64,000 bases of DNA from Desulfuromonadaceae bacterium (GTDB taxonomy: Bacteria > Desulfobacterota > Desulfuromonadia > Geobacterales > Pseudopelobacteraceae), in assembly GCA_028688955.1 (NCBI GenBank), contig JAQTXD010000006.1, positions 1 to 64,000 of the forward strand, read 5' to 3'. The notes beneath the pieces are model-generated. The model ran no database searches, was not told where the DNA came from, and was given only the letters and a program-made list of their open reading frames with translations. How positions within the stretch are numbered: the first letter of the stretch is position 1; each line of letters opens with the position of its first letter. A program made the position numbers and the translations under genes. Shown one piece after another: positions 16,897-26,669 of this stretch.

Positions 16897-17796
16897 TCAA
16901 CTTTTCAGATTTTCTTTCTGGGCAAGGGAGACAAGGTAATAGACGATGCCGAGAATGAGCAGGGTACCCGCCAGGAACGCCTGAGTGGTAAGATCATCCT
17001 TGCGCAGGGTGGAGATAAGAATTTCACGGATCATGGCGACGATAATGACGCCGATGAACACCAGAATGTTGAATTTTCCTCCTTTGAGGTTCTTTATCTC
17101 GTTGTCCATCAACTCAATCATCATCCAGAGAATCAGCAGTGATCCGAGTGCGGAGAGAATCCCCTTTTCCATATCTCCCCGGAAAATGTGCAGGATGTCC
17201 CAGACGAAGAGGATGACAACTGAAATGGAGACCCCCCCGAGTGCCATCACCAGTGCCAGGTTCAGGCCATAGGTAAAACGCTCCGTCGCCTTGATCAGAA
17301 ACGATTCGACCTTGCGGGAAACAAAGACTTTTTTCATCTCCTCTTCACGATACGACGTACTCATCACGTCAAGGTTCATGTCGAGGATCTTTTCCACAGC
17401 TTCCCGCAGTTCACGGCGCTGTTCGCGGTCAGAATAGTTGAAGTCTATCAGGCCGAGCAGGAAGTGGCGGATCTGGTTCATGGCCGCGTTGACAAAGTGG
17501 ACACTGAGGCCGACCTTGACATGGGCGTGGCCGATGCGGGTCAGATGGTTCATGTAGTGGTTGTCGTATATTCCGGTAAACAGCGACATGAACCAGCTGC
17601 TGTGCATCTCCCGCAGACGCAGGCGGTTACTGTTGTTAAGGATCGCTGCCGTTTCGGGGAGGCTGTAGAGATAGTCGTAGAACTCAAGGGAAAAACGTTC
17701 CTGATTTTCTTCCGCCAGTGGCTGCAGTGACTGGAGAAGTTCGGCGTCCTGATCCGTAAAACGATAGTGAGCGCGTAAATCCTGCATGGTGAACAT
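16897..17796 (-). CDS. Protoglobin-domain protein fused to a PsiE-like membrane domain
   Basis: A 299-residue fusion. Residues ~5-155 form a protoglobin or globin-coupled sensor domain; RIGHAHVKVGL holds the likely proximal haem ligand His92. Residues ~175-295 are a four-helix membrane domain resembling PsiE (phosphate-starvation-inducible family), with ILWMMIELMDNEIKNLKGGK in the middle loop. GGGAG lies 9 bases before the ATG. It starts 5 bases after hypD and ends one base before the HAD gene, so it is embedded in the hydrogenase-maturation operon. Oxygen or NO sensing at the membrane is a plausible role, but this is inference. Confidence 0.85.
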   Translation of the reverse strand: MFTMQDLRAHYRFTDQDAELLQSLQPLAEENQERFSLEFYDYLYSLPETAAILNNSNRLRLREMHSSWFMSLFTGIYDNHYMNHLTRIGHAHVKVGLSVHFVNAAMNQIRHFLLGLIDFNYSDREQRRELREAVEKILDMNLDVMSTSYREEEMKKVFVSRKVESFLIKATERFTYGLNLALVMALGGVSISVVILFVWDILHIFRGDMEKGILSALGSLLILWMMIELMDNEIKNLKGGKFNILVFIGVIIVAMIREILISTLRKDDLTTQAFLAGTLLILGIVYYLVSLAQKENLKS

Positions 17797-17801
17797 TCTT
17801 G

Positions 17802-18917
17802 TTATCTCCCGTACTTATAGGCAGCCGAGCAGGTCCCTTCACTGGAAACCATGCATGCGCCAACCGGTGATTCAGGTGTGCAGAGTGTCCCGAACAGCGG
17901 GCAACTTAACGGAGCACGCTTCCCCTTCAGTATCTCGCCGCAGAGGCAGGCAGGATTTTCAACCGCAACCGGGACGTCCAGCGTCATAACCTGTTCCGCA
18001 TCAAACACAGCATACTCGGGTCTGATTGCCAGGCCGCTGCCGGGCAGCAAGCCGAGACCTCGCCAGATGGCATCACACGGTTCAAAAATACGGTGGAGAA
18101 GCGCCCGGGCCTTTGGATTGCCATCCCAGGTAACCGCACGGCGGTACTGGATCTCGACAGTGCTCTCGTTGCGCAAAATCTGGGCCATCAGCATTTCTAT
18201 CCCCTGCATGACGTCGGCAGGCTCAAAGCCGGTCACGACGCAGGGGATATGGTACTTGTCCGCCAGCGGTCTGTAGGCATTGCCGCCGATAACGGTACTG
18301 ACATGGGCAGGGCAGAGGTAGCCGCTGAGGTTAAGGTCCGGATCGCCGCTGAGAATGTCCATCGGTACCGGCATGGTCTTGTGGGCAGCCAGGACGCAAT
18401 AGTTGTCCAGCTTCCGGCGGGATGCTTCGAGGATGCTTGCCGCTATTGTCGGTGCGGTCGTCTCGAACCCGACACCGAGAAAAACAACCCGCCGATCAGG
18501 ATTGTTTTGAGCCAGTGCCACTGCATCGAGAGATGAGTAGACAATGCGGATATCGGCACCACAGGCCCGCTGTTTCATCAGTGAGGAACGGCTGCCGGGA
18601 ACACGCAGCATGTCGCCGAAGGTCGCGATAATTACATCAGGTTCGGCAGCACAGGCCAGTGCGGTGTCGACATAGCCGATCGGGGTGACGCAGACCGGAC
18701 AGCCGGGGCCGGAAACCAGACGGACGTTCTCGGGAAGCAGCGAGCGGATTCCGTACTGATAGATCGATGTGGTATGGGTGCCGCAGACTTCCATGAAATT
18801 GACCGGCGCAGGGAGACGTTCAGCCATGCGGCGGATTGTGGTTGCCATGTTCTGCACCAGTTCACGGGAGCGGAACTCATCCTGAAACTTCATGGCGGTC
18901 GTCGTATTACCGCTCAT
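17802..18917 (-). CDS. hypD: [NiFe]-hydrogenase maturation protein HypD
   Basis: A 371-residue protein. Signature segments are FMEVCGTHT, SGPGCPVCVTP, GFETTAPT and the C-terminal cluster-binding Cys-rich region (NPACLCGEILKGK, CPLFGTLCTP). HypD with HypC forms the scaffold on which the Fe(CN)2CO group is built from carbamoyl phosphate via HypF and HypE. The start overlaps the end of hypC by 4 bases (ATGA). Length is as expected. hypE and hypA are not in the window. Confidence 0.97.
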   Translation of the reverse strand: MSGNTTTAMKFQDEFRSRELVQNMATTIRRMAERLPAPVNFMEVCGTHTTSIYQYGIRSLLPENVRLVSGPGCPVCVTPIGYVDTALACAAEPDVIIATFGDMLRVPGSRSSLMKQRACGADIRIVYSSLDAVALAQNNPDRRVVFLGVGFETTAPTIAASILEASRRKLDNYCVLAAHKTMPVPMDILSGDPDLNLSGYLCPAHVSTVIGGNAYRPLADKYHIPCVVTGFEPADVMQGIEMLMAQILRNESTVEIQYRRAVTWDGNPKARALLHRIFEPCDAIWRGLGLLPGSGLAIRPEYAVFDAEQVMTLDVPVAVENPACLCGEILKGKRAPLSCPLFGTLCTPESPVGACMVSSEGTCSAAYKYGR

Positions 18918-19144
18918 GCCATGTCCTCGTCAGAATAAACCTCGCGCATCAAGCGGATTGTCTCCTCCGCATATTCCTCATCCAGCCTTGAAATTGCAAA
19001 ACCGGCATGCACGATCACGTAATCGCCGACGTCGACATCCTCTCCCAGCAGCATGATGCTGGCTTCTTTCTGTACGCCGTCAACTTCGGCAATAACTGTT
19101 TCCCCATCCATACTGACAATTTTCATCGGCACACCAAGACACAT
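18914..19144 (-). CDS. hypC: [NiFe]-hydrogenase maturation chaperone HypC
   Basis: A 76-residue protein beginning MCLGVPMKIV; the Cys2 after the start Met is the ligand that carries iron with HypD and contacts the large hydrogenase subunit. The beta-barrel features VGDYVIVHAGFAISRLDEEYAEE are canonical. It lies one base after hypF and overlaps hypD by 4 bases. Confidence 0.97.
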   Translation of the reverse strand: MCLGVPMKIVSMDGETVIAEVDGVQKEASIMLLGEDVDVGDYVIVHAGFAISRLDEEYAEETIRLMREVYSDEDMA

Positions 19145-19145
19145 A

Positions 19146-21425
19146 TCAGCCTCTTCTCCTTCCTGCTATTGCAGCCTGTCCCAGCGCGATGCCGCCGTCA
19201 TTCGGCGGCACCAGACGATGGGTAAAAACGTTCAGGCCCGCATTCGACAGGCCAGTATAGAGCATTTCACTCAAAAGGCGATTCTGAAAAACACCACCCG
19301 AAAGAATAATACGATCATGGCCGGTATCGTTGGCAATCCGCAAACAGACTTTCGTTGCAGCGGATGCCACGGTCTGGTGAAAGCGATGTGCGATGACGGA
19401 CACACCGGTGCCGACGGTGAGATCGCGCAGAATCTCAACGATGGCGGAGGAAAAGTCAACTTGAACAGGTTGCTGTACCATGATCTCGAACATATAGGGA
19501 ACGCACGCATTATACGCACCTTCAGCCAGTTCGGCACACGCCTCCAGCTCAAGTGCGGCCTGCCCTTCATAGGTCACACGGTGCCGTATGTTCAGCAGTG
19601 CTGCCACGGCGTCAAACAGTCTGCCACAACTGGACGTCGCGGGCGAATTGATGCCGCGCCGCAGCATCTGGGCAAACAATCCGCGCTCGCTCTCCGGAAG
19701 GATTCGTGCAACCGGGTGATCAAGTGAAAATGCGGCTTCTCCCATCGCCTGATAGAGATACGCCAGTGCCATGCGCCATGGTTCGCGTACGGCACTGTCC
19801 CCTCCCGGCAGCGGCAGCGGCCGGAAGTGCGCCGCACGACGAAATTCATCGTATCCGCCGACAAGAAACTCGCCGCCCCATACCGTACTGTCGGAACCAT
19901 AGCCGGTGCCGTCGAATATAATCCCGATCACTTCACCTTCCAGGCTGTTTTCTGCCATGCAGGATGCCAGATGGGCATGGTGGTGCTGAACCCGCAGCAA
20001 CGGCAGTGCTCTCTTCTCGGCATAGCGGCTGGAGAGATAATCCGGGTGGAGATCGCAGGCAGCCTGTTCCGGCGAAATTGCGAGGATTTCCGACAGATGG
20101 GCGACCGTCGCACTGATGGACTCAAAAACAGCGCTGTTCTGCAGATCGCCGATATGCTGGCTGAGAACCGCACGGGTGCCGTCGGCAAGGCAGACCGTGT
20201 TCTTCAGCTCGGCTCCTGTCGCGAGCAGCGGCTGTACTGCAAAGGGAAGTTTCACGGCCCGCGGAGCAAAACCCCGGGCACGGCGATAAAAGAGCGGTTT
20301 ACCCTGGAATACGCGCATGACGGAGTCATCACTGCGGACATGAATCGGCCGGTCATGAAGCAGGAAAAAGTCGGCGATGCCGCCAAGGCGCTGCAGCGCA
20401 TCAGCGTCTTCAAAGGCCACCGGCTCATCTGAAATATTGCCGCTGGTCATGACAAGCGCCTGAAAATTATCCCGCAAGAGCAGATGATGGAGCGGTGCAT
20501 AGGGGAGCATCACCCCGATCCAGCCGTTGTCGGGGGCAATCAGAGGTGACAGGCTCGATTCGAGCCGCTTTTTGACGATAACGATCGGGGCTTCCGGTGA
20601 GGAGAGAAGGAGATTTTCCATCTCGTTCATCACTGCCAGTTTACCGGCAGTCGACTGCGACGCTGCCATAACGGCAAAGGGTTTCTCATCACGCTTTTTG
20701 CGTTGGCGCAAACGTCGGACCGCATTGTTATTGCAGGCGTCAACGGCAAGATGGAAGCCGCCGATTCCCTTGATGGCAAGGATAGCACCGTCTTTGAGGA
20801 GTTCTGTCGCCAGAATGACAGCATCATCATGACTGGAAATTATCTTGCCTTCTGAAGAGAGCAGGCTTACCCGGGGCCCGCAGCGGTGGCAGGCGATCGG
20901 CTGGGCATGAAAGCGCCGGTCAAGCGGGTTCCCGTATTCGATCATACACTCGGGACAGAGCGGAAAGCCGGCCATGGTTGTTGCGGGGCGGTCGTAGGGA
21001 ACCCCGGTGATAATGCTGTAGCGGGGACCGCAGTTGGTACAGGTGATGAACGGATAACGGAAGCGTCGGTCTGCCGGATCAAACAGTTCCCGGAGGCAGT
21101 CCGGGCAGACGGCTGAATCGGGGGCGATATGGACATCGGCTCCACCCTCGCCGCTCGGGAGTATCGTGAAAGATTTTTCGCGGCAGAGAGGGGCGCTTGT
21201 ACAGATATGGGACGTCACGTGTGCAAGGGGGGGGAGTGTGTACTGCAGCGCATTTTCAAAGGCGTCGTGCTGAGCCGGGGATCCCTCTATCTCAATTTCG
21301 ACGCCGGCAGCGGTGTTGCGCACCCAGCCGGTCATGTTCAGTTTGTGGGCCAGACGATATACGAACGGGCGAAACCCGACCCCCTGAACAATCCCCTGAA
21401 TCGCGTGCCGCTGCCGCCTTCTCAG
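19146..21425 (-). CDS. hypF: Carbamoyltransferase HypF, probable CTG start
   Basis: About 759 residues if started at 21425, the usual family size. Order of domains: acylphosphatase-like with [16 protein letters not shown] at residues ~11-26, two zinc-finger pairs (CPDC, CTNC, CPEC, CHRC), a YrdC/Sua5-like domain and a Kae1-like carbamoyltransferase domain ([21 protein letters not shown]). HypF makes the cyano ligands of the hydrogenase iron. The first in-frame ATG (21335) would remove the whole acylphosphatase motif. Between it and the upstream in-frame stop (21438-21440) no ATG, GTG or TTG exists. CTG at 21423-21425 overlaps the hypB stop as CTGA and has GGAG 7 bases upstream, so I infer it as start; a rare ATT or a sequence error are alternatives. 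Confidence 0.9.
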   Translation of the reverse strand: MRRRQRHAIQGIVQGVGFRPFVYRLAHKLNMTGWVRNTAAGVEIEIEGSPAQHDAFENALQYTLPPLAHVTSHICTSAPLCREKSFTILPSGEGGADVHIAPDSAVCPDCLRELFDPADRRFRYPFITCTNCGPRYSIITGVPYDRPATTMAGFPLCPECMIEYGNPLDRRFHAQPIACHRCGPRVSLLSSEGKIISSHDDAVILATELLKDGAILAIKGIGGFHLAVDACNNNAVRRLRQRKKRDEKPFAVMAASQSTAGKLAVMNEMENLLLSSPEAPIVIVKKRLESSLSPLIAPDNGWIGVMLPYAPLHHLLLRDNFQALVMTSGNISDEPVAFEDADALQRLGGIADFFLLHDRPIHVRSDDSVMRVFQGKPLFYRRARGFAPRAVKLPFAVQPLLATGAELKNTVCLADGTRAVLSQHIGDLQNSAVFESISATVAHLSEILAISPEQAACDLHPDYLSSRYAEKRALPLLRVQHHHAHLASCMAENSLEGEVIGIIFDGTGYGSDSTVWGGEFLVGGYDEFRRAAHFRPLPLPGGDSAVREPWRMALAYLYQAMGEAAFSLDHPVARILPESERGLFAQMLRRGINSPATSSCGRLFDAVAALLNIRHRVTYEGQAALELEACAELAEGAYNACVPYMFEIMVQQPVQVDFSSAIVEILRDLTVGTGVSVIAHRFHQTVASAATKVCLRIANDTGHDRIILSGGVFQNRLLSEMLYTGLSNAGLNVFTHRLVPPNDGGIALGQAAIAGRRRG

Positions 21426-22237
21426 TGCTGTGCTCCATCAGTCAGCCATTGGTACCAGGCATCCATCCCCTCACCACTCCGGGCTGATACCTCGAAAATG
21501 ATAATGCCGGGATTTACGCGGCGTGCGTATTCCCTGCACTTTTCCACATCGAAATCCAGATGCGGCAGGAGGTCGATTTTATTGAGGAGCATAACGGTAG
21601 AGTTATGAAACATCTGTGGATACTTGAGCGGTTTGTCCTCTCCTTCGGTAACGGAAAGCACGGCGACCTTGTGGTGTTCTCCCAGATCAAAGGCGGCTGG
21701 ACAGACCAGATTGCCGACATTTTCAATCATCAGCAGGTCCAGGCTGTCCATATCAAAAGCATCGGTGCCATGCATGATCATGTGGGCGTCCAGATGGCAC
21801 CCGGCACCGGTGTTGATCTGGCGGACCGGAACGCCGGTGGCGGCGATGCGCCGGGCATCATTGTCCGTCTGCTGATCACCTTCAATAACGGCGAAGCGGA
21901 ACTTCTGCGACAGGTCGCGCAGGGTCCGTTCCAATAAGGTCGTCTTTCCGGAGCCGGGGGAGCTGACGAGATTGAGGACAAAAATCCCCTTGTCTTTGAA
22001 CAGTGCCCGGTTAAAGCCCGCCAGCCGGTTGTTTTTGCCGAGAATGTCCTCTTCAATGGATATTCTGGATCGTTTTCCCGGTTCGCTTTCATGAGTATGC
22101 GTGTGCGCATCGTCGTGTGCGTGCGTATCGGAGGCATCATGAGAGTGGCTGTGCCCATGCTCATGATGGTGGTGCTGGTTGCCATCATGGTGATCGTGAT
22201 GGTGATCTGCTGTGGAACATCCGCAGGTTGTACACAT
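21422..22237 (-). CDS. hypB: Nickel-inserting GTPase HypB with His-rich arm
   Basis: A 271-residue GTPase that delivers nickel to hydrogenase. The N-terminus MCTTCGCS is the high-affinity CxxCGC nickel site; residues ~12-50 form a His-rich nickel-storage arm with more than twenty His. The G domain follows: [14 protein letters not shown] (P-loop), [11 protein letters not shown], and the base-specific LNKIDLL. AGGAG lies 8 bases before the ATG. It heads the operon hypB-hypF-hypC-hypD; hypA is not adjacent. The 197 bases upstream (22238-22434) hold no gene and should contain the operon promoter. Confidence 0.97.
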   Translation of the reverse strand: MCTTCGCSTADHHHDHHDGNQHHHHEHGHSHSHDASDTHAHDDAHTHTHESEPGKRSRISIEEDILGKNNRLAGFNRALFKDKGIFVLNLVSSPGSGKTTLLERTLRDLSQKFRFAVIEGDQQTDNDARRIAATGVPVRQINTGAGCHLDAHMIMHGTDAFDMDSLDLLMIENVGNLVCPAAFDLGEHHKVAVLSVTEGEDKPLKYPQMFHNSTVMLLNKIDLLPHLDFDVEKCREYARRVNPGIIIFEVSARSGEGMDAWYQWLTDGAQH

Positions 22238-22434
22238 AGTGTGGCTCCTGAAACATGTGATGAGTAATGCCGCATCCGGATCGAAGCGTTATCTGCCGGC
22301 CCGTCTGTGCCTTTCAACGTACGGAGCACGCCGTCGTCACGCATTGCGCCACCGTGCCGGTCTATTTGATGTGAAGCCGGAACAAGGTATCAGGTTATAT
22401 TTTGAGATGCAATACGTGATGCAGTGGATTGTGT

Positions 22435-24228
22435 TTACATGCCACCGAATTGCAGCTGATACAGCCGGGAATAGACCCCGCCTGATTGCAGCAGCTCGGC
22501 ATGGGAACCCTCTTCAACCTTTATTCCATGCTGGATGGTAACGATCCGGTCCGCATCCTGAATCGTGGAAAGGCGATGGGCGATGACAAGAGAGGTGCGC
22601 CCCTGCATCAACCCCTTGATGCCCTCCTGGATCATCTGCTCCGAGGCGCTGTCGATACTGGCTGTTGCCTCGTCCAGCACCAGAATCTCAGGATCAAAGG
22701 CAACAGCGCGGGCAAATGAGATGAGTTGCTTTTCACCGACGGAAAAATTACTGCCACGTTCCCGTACCTCTTCATTGTAGCCGTTCGGCAGGCGATCGAT
22801 AAAACGATCAGCTCCGACCGCGGTCGCCGCCTGACGAACGCGCAGACCCGCCTGTTCGTCGCCGAGGCTGATGTTGAACTCGATGCTGCCGGCGAACAGG
22901 CAGGGGTCCTGGAGGACGACGCCGACCCGGCGGCGTACCTCGGCAAGGTCAAGTCCCCGGATATTGATCCCCTGCAGAAGAATTTCGCCGCGCTCGATGT
23001 CATACAGTCGCGTCAGCAGTCGGGTGATGGTGGTCTTTCCGCCGCCGCTCTCTCCGACGATTGCGATGCGATCTCCGCGATGAACCGTCAGGTTGAAATT
23101 GCTGAGTATGTCATTGCCGGCGTGGTAGGAAAAGGATACGTCGCGAAATTCAATCAGTGGAACAGCAGCGGCGGGGGGACGGGGAACCGCTTGCTGCAGC
23201 GTGTCATTCGCTGTGTACAGCTGATTCTCCGGGGTATCAAGCAGGGCAAAAATCCGTTCCAGCGCAGCCATTGCCCCCTGCATGACCGAGTATTTGGCGG
23301 AAAGGTCCCGGATCGGGGTGAAAAACTTTTCAATATACTGGATGAACGCAACCAGTACACCGAACGTTATGGCACCGCTGAGGATTTCGCCGCCGCCATA
23401 CCAGATGATCAACGCCACGGCGATCGAAGAGAGAGCCTCGACCAGCGCGTACAGTGACGCATCCCAGAAGATAACCGGCATGTTGGCATCCCGGTACGAG
23501 GCATTTAAAAGGCTGAAGCGCTGTTCTTCATCACGTTCGCGGTTGAATATCTGGATAATGCTGATGCCGGAGATGCATTCGTTAAGGAAGGCGTTCAAGC
23601 CGCCAAGGCGTGCGCGAACTTCCCGGAACGATTTCCTCATGCGTCGCCGGAACGTATAGGCCACATAGAGCAGTACCGGCAGAACGGAAAAGGTTACCAA
23701 AGACAGTTTCAGGTTCATCCAGAGCATGACGGAGATGATGCCGATCAGCAGCAGAACGTCACCGATGATGGTGATGATCCCCGAGGCAAACATCTCGCCG
23801 AGTACTTCGATGTCGCTGGTCAGGCGGGTCACCGCACTGCCGACCGGGACGCGGTCAAACCAGGAAACCGGCAGGCGCATGACATGTCGATACACCTCGG
23901 AACGAATATCCGACATGATCTGCTGTCCGACGGATTGCAGTAGATACACTTCCAGGAAGGAAAAGAGAGATTCTGCGATGAGAATGCCGAAAAAACTGAG
24001 TGCGATCGTTTCCAGCCCGGCAAGTTTTCCGGTGACGATATGGCTGTCGATGGCGAGCTTGATAATCCATGGCTGTGCGAGGCGGCAGGCGGCTACTAAC
24101 GGCAGTAACAGAACAACGGCCGTGATGGAAAGCCGGTAGGGGGCAACATAGCGCGCAAAGCGCCTCAGCAGGGCTGTGTCGTAGGCTTTGCCGGCTATTT
24201 CTTCTTCGTAGATGCCGCCGTGATGCAT
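22435..24228 (-). CDS. MsbA/MdlB-like ABC exporter (half-transporter)
   Basis: A 597-residue fused membrane-ATPase exporter. Residues ~1-320 form a six-helix type IV exporter domain with the coupling segment around RHVMRLPVSWFDRVPVGSAVTRLTSD (shown in parts: RLPVSWFDR, GSAVTRLTSD). The ATPase has Walker A GESGGGKTT, a signature written FSVGEKQLISFARA instead of LSGGQ, Walker B ILVLDEATASID and switch VIAHRLST. The S-V-G-E-K/R-Q signature marks the heterodimeric or multidrug MdlB-like branch as I know it. The substrate is unknown; lipid or drug export is likely. No partner half-gene lies beside it. Confidence 0.92.
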   Translation of the reverse strand: MHHGGIYEEEIAGKAYDTALLRRFARYVAPYRLSITAVVLLLPLVAACRLAQPWIIKLAIDSHIVTGKLAGLETIALSFFGILIAESLFSFLEVYLLQSVGQQIMSDIRSEVYRHVMRLPVSWFDRVPVGSAVTRLTSDIEVLGEMFASGIITIIGDVLLLIGIISVMLWMNLKLSLVTFSVLPVLLYVAYTFRRRMRKSFREVRARLGGLNAFLNECISGISIIQIFNRERDEEQRFSLLNASYRDANMPVIFWDASLYALVEALSSIAVALIIWYGGGEILSGAITFGVLVAFIQYIEKFFTPIRDLSAKYSVMQGAMAALERIFALLDTPENQLYTANDTLQQAVPRPPAAAVPLIEFRDVSFSYHAGNDILSNFNLTVHRGDRIAIVGESGGGKTTITRLLTRLYDIERGEILLQGINIRGLDLAEVRRRVGVVLQDPCLFAGSIEFNISLGDEQAGLRVRQAATAVGADRFIDRLPNGYNEEVRERGSNFSVGEKQLISFARAVAFDPEILVLDEATASIDSASEQMIQEGIKGLMQGRTSLVIAHRLSTIQDADRIVTIQHGIKVEEGSHAELLQSGGVYSRLYQLQFGGM

Positions 24229-24320
24229 AAATATGGAGTCCGGTATGCGAGGTGAGAGACAGGCGGTACTGTAGCAGATTTATCCGCAATCGGCAAAGCT
24301 GATCTCGCCCTGGATCCCGG

Positions 24321-26561
24321 TTACATCATGTCGACCGGATCAATATCAACAGAAATACGAACTGTCGAGACGACTGTCGACTGTTGCCGCCACGTTGAGA
24401 GCAGGCGGTGCAGATCGCCGCGATTGACCGCTTTGAGCAGGATCTGACGGCGATAACGGTTTCTCAGGCGATATATGGGTGAGGGGGCCGGCCCGAGGAT
24501 TTCCACCCGTATTTTCAATGCTGATTTTAGCTGCGCAAGCAGGCGGGCGGTCGTGTCGGCCTGGTCAGAAACAGTCTGCTCCGACAGACCGGAAATGGCA
24601 AATGCAGCCAGATAGGTGAAAGGGGGATATCCTGCGTCACGACGAAATTCAAGCTCCTGCTCGTAAAATCCGGCTGCGTCATGTTCTGCTGCAGCCCGTA
24701 TTGCGTACTGTTCCGGGTCAATTGCCTGTACGACCACCCGCCCCGGGTTTTCACCGCGACCCGCCCGCCCTATGACCTGGGAGAGCAGCTGGAAGGTGCG
24801 CTCGGCGGCGCGAAAATCGGGCATTCCCAGACTTGCCTCGGCGTTGACCACCCCGACAAGCGTCACTTCAGGGAAGTCATGCCCTTTGGCAATCATCTGG
24901 GTGCCGACCAGAAGATCGGCGCTGCCGTCGTGCATGCGCGACAGCAAACGCTCATGGCTCCCTTTGCCGGAGGTCGTGTCACTGTCCATTCGGACAATAC
25001 GGGCCGTCGGCAGCAGTTCCTTGAGGTCGTGTTCAAGTTTTTCCGTTCCGGCTCCCAATTCGCTCAGGGTCGATCCGCCGCAGGAAGGGCAGGTGCCTGG
25101 TGCCGGGACGGAGAAGTCGCAGTAATGACAGAGGCTCTCACCACGTTGGCGGTGAAAGGTGAGCGAGACGCTGCAGTTGGGGCAGGTCAGCGCTTTTCCG
25201 CAGTCCGTGCAGACGAGAAAAGTGGCAAATCCGCGCCGATTGAGAAAGACGATGGCCTGCCGTTTCTCCGCAAGGGTTTCGGCCAGTGAGTTCGACAGTG
25301 GTACTGATATCGTCTCCCTGTTTCCTTTCATCGCCACCCGTTCGACAACCGGCATCGGGCGCCCTTCGACCCGTTCCGGCAGCGGGAGGAGTTTCAGGCG
25401 CCCCTCGCCGGCCGCGTGGATGCTGGTTACCATCGGTGTTGCCGAACCAAGTACAACTGATGCGTGTTCCATGCTCCCCCGGACCAGCGCCAGGTCGCGG
25501 GCGTTATAACGGAGTCCGTCTGACTGTTTGAAGGAAGCCTCATGCTCTTCGTCAACGATGATGATGCCGATCTTTTCCAGCGGCGCAAAGATAGCCGAGC
25601 GGGCACCGATGACAATCCTCGCCAACCCCCGCCTGATGCGGCGCCATTCGTCATAGCGCTCGCCATCGGAAAGTCCGCTGTGGAGGATGGCAATGCCGCC
25701 GCCGAAGCGTGCCTGAAAGCGCCCGGTCAGCTGAGGTGTCAGGGCGATTTCCGGCACGAGTACCAGTGCGTTGTTCCCGAGTTGAAGCGCGTGGGAAATT
25801 GCCTGGAGATAGACCTCGGTTTTTCCGCTCCCGGTTACGCCATAGAGGAGAAACGGGGTGAAATGACGGTCGTCAAGAGCTGCCGAAATAGCATCCAGGG
25901 CAGCCTTCTGGTGGGTATGCAGGCGGCGTGGTTCGTCACGTTTGACGGTGTAATTTTTGAATGGATCACGGTAAACTTCGCGTTCTTCGCTTCTGCAGAG
26001 GCGGAGTTCAACCAGACGCCTCAATTGCGGTGTGCAGGTGCCAAAGCGTTTACGCAGTTCTGCCGCTGAAATCCCTCCTGCCTCACGGATGACTCCGAGT
26101 ATTTCCAGTGCTTTGGCGCTCGGTTGGCGAGGCGGGTCTGTCTGCGGGGCCGGGAGGTAGAATTTTTCCCGACGGGCGGATTTACCCCCGCTCAGCGACT
26201 CCTGGACTCCGGCACCCCCTTTGCGGGTTTGAATGTTTATTCCGGCAGGAAGAGCGGTGCGCAGCACTTCACCGAGCGGGTGCTGGTAGTAGGCCGCACT
26301 CCAGCGGTAAAACTCCAGTTCCTTCGCCGTCCAGAGCGGTTCAGGGTCCAATAGCTCTATAATCTCTTTCAGATTGACTATTGCTGATTCTGCAGCAGCG
26401 CCAAGGATATAACCGGTCAGTTTCCGGTTTCCGAACGGAACGAGTGCTCTCCGACCTGACAGCGTCTGGTCACGCAGCAGTTCAGGAACGCGGTAGTGAA
26501 ATATCCGATCCAGATAGAGGGGGATTGCTATTTCTACAATATGGGAAGGTTCTTGTTTCAT
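24321..26561 (-). CDS. priA: Primosomal protein N' (replication restart helicase PriA)
   Basis: A 746-residue superfamily 2 helicase. Walker A is YGVTGSGKTEVYLQA, Walker B is IIVDEEHEASFKQ, and the zinc region shows CTDCGKALTCPNC and CHYCDFSVPAPGTCPSC. The N-terminal part is the 3'-DNA-end binding domain. PriA reloads the replisome at stalled forks. The gene is divergent from a diguanylate cyclase and 92 bases downstream of nothing on its own strand, so it has its own promoter. Confidence 0.97.
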   Translation of the reverse strand: MKQEPSHIVEIAIPLYLDRIFHYRVPELLRDQTLSGRRALVPFGNRKLTGYILGAAAESAIVNLKEIIELLDPEPLWTAKELEFYRWSAAYYQHPLGEVLRTALPAGINIQTRKGGAGVQESLSGGKSARREKFYLPAPQTDPPRQPSAKALEILGVIREAGGISAAELRKRFGTCTPQLRRLVELRLCRSEEREVYRDPFKNYTVKRDEPRRLHTHQKAALDAISAALDDRHFTPFLLYGVTGSGKTEVYLQAISHALQLGNNALVLVPEIALTPQLTGRFQARFGGGIAILHSGLSDGERYDEWRRIRRGLARIVIGARSAIFAPLEKIGIIIVDEEHEASFKQSDGLRYNARDLALVRGSMEHASVVLGSATPMVTSIHAAGEGRLKLLPLPERVEGRPMPVVERVAMKGNRETISVPLSNSLAETLAEKRQAIVFLNRRGFATFLVCTDCGKALTCPNCSVSLTFHRQRGESLCHYCDFSVPAPGTCPSCGGSTLSELGAGTEKLEHDLKELLPTARIVRMDSDTTSGKGSHERLLSRMHDGSADLLVGTQMIAKGHDFPEVTLVGVVNAEASLGMPDFRAAERTFQLLSQVIGRAGRGENPGRVVVQAIDPEQYAIRAAAEHDAAGFYEQELEFRRDAGYPPFTYLAAFAISGLSEQTVSDQADTTARLLAQLKSALKIRVEILGPAPSPIYRLRNRYRRQILLKAVNRGDLHRLLSTWRQQSTVVSTVRISVDIDPVDMM

Positions 26562-26669
26562 GGGGTGCCTATTGTTATTCGATGGATAGCATAATGGAAA
26601 ATATCATGTATATTAAAAGTTTGTTTCCTCTCCCGGAATTATCTGTTCGCAGGAAGGTAGGTACACGGT

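Noticed and set aside
21396-21438. ATG at 21436-21438 as the start of hypF
   Set aside because: It is in another frame; its translation lacks the acylphosphatase motif and ends out of register with HypF.
22238-22434. Possible sigma-54 promoter or hypA remnant upstream of hypB
   Set aside because: GC and CC elements resemble a -12/-24 site but spacing is wrong, and no HypA-like sequence is found in any frame.
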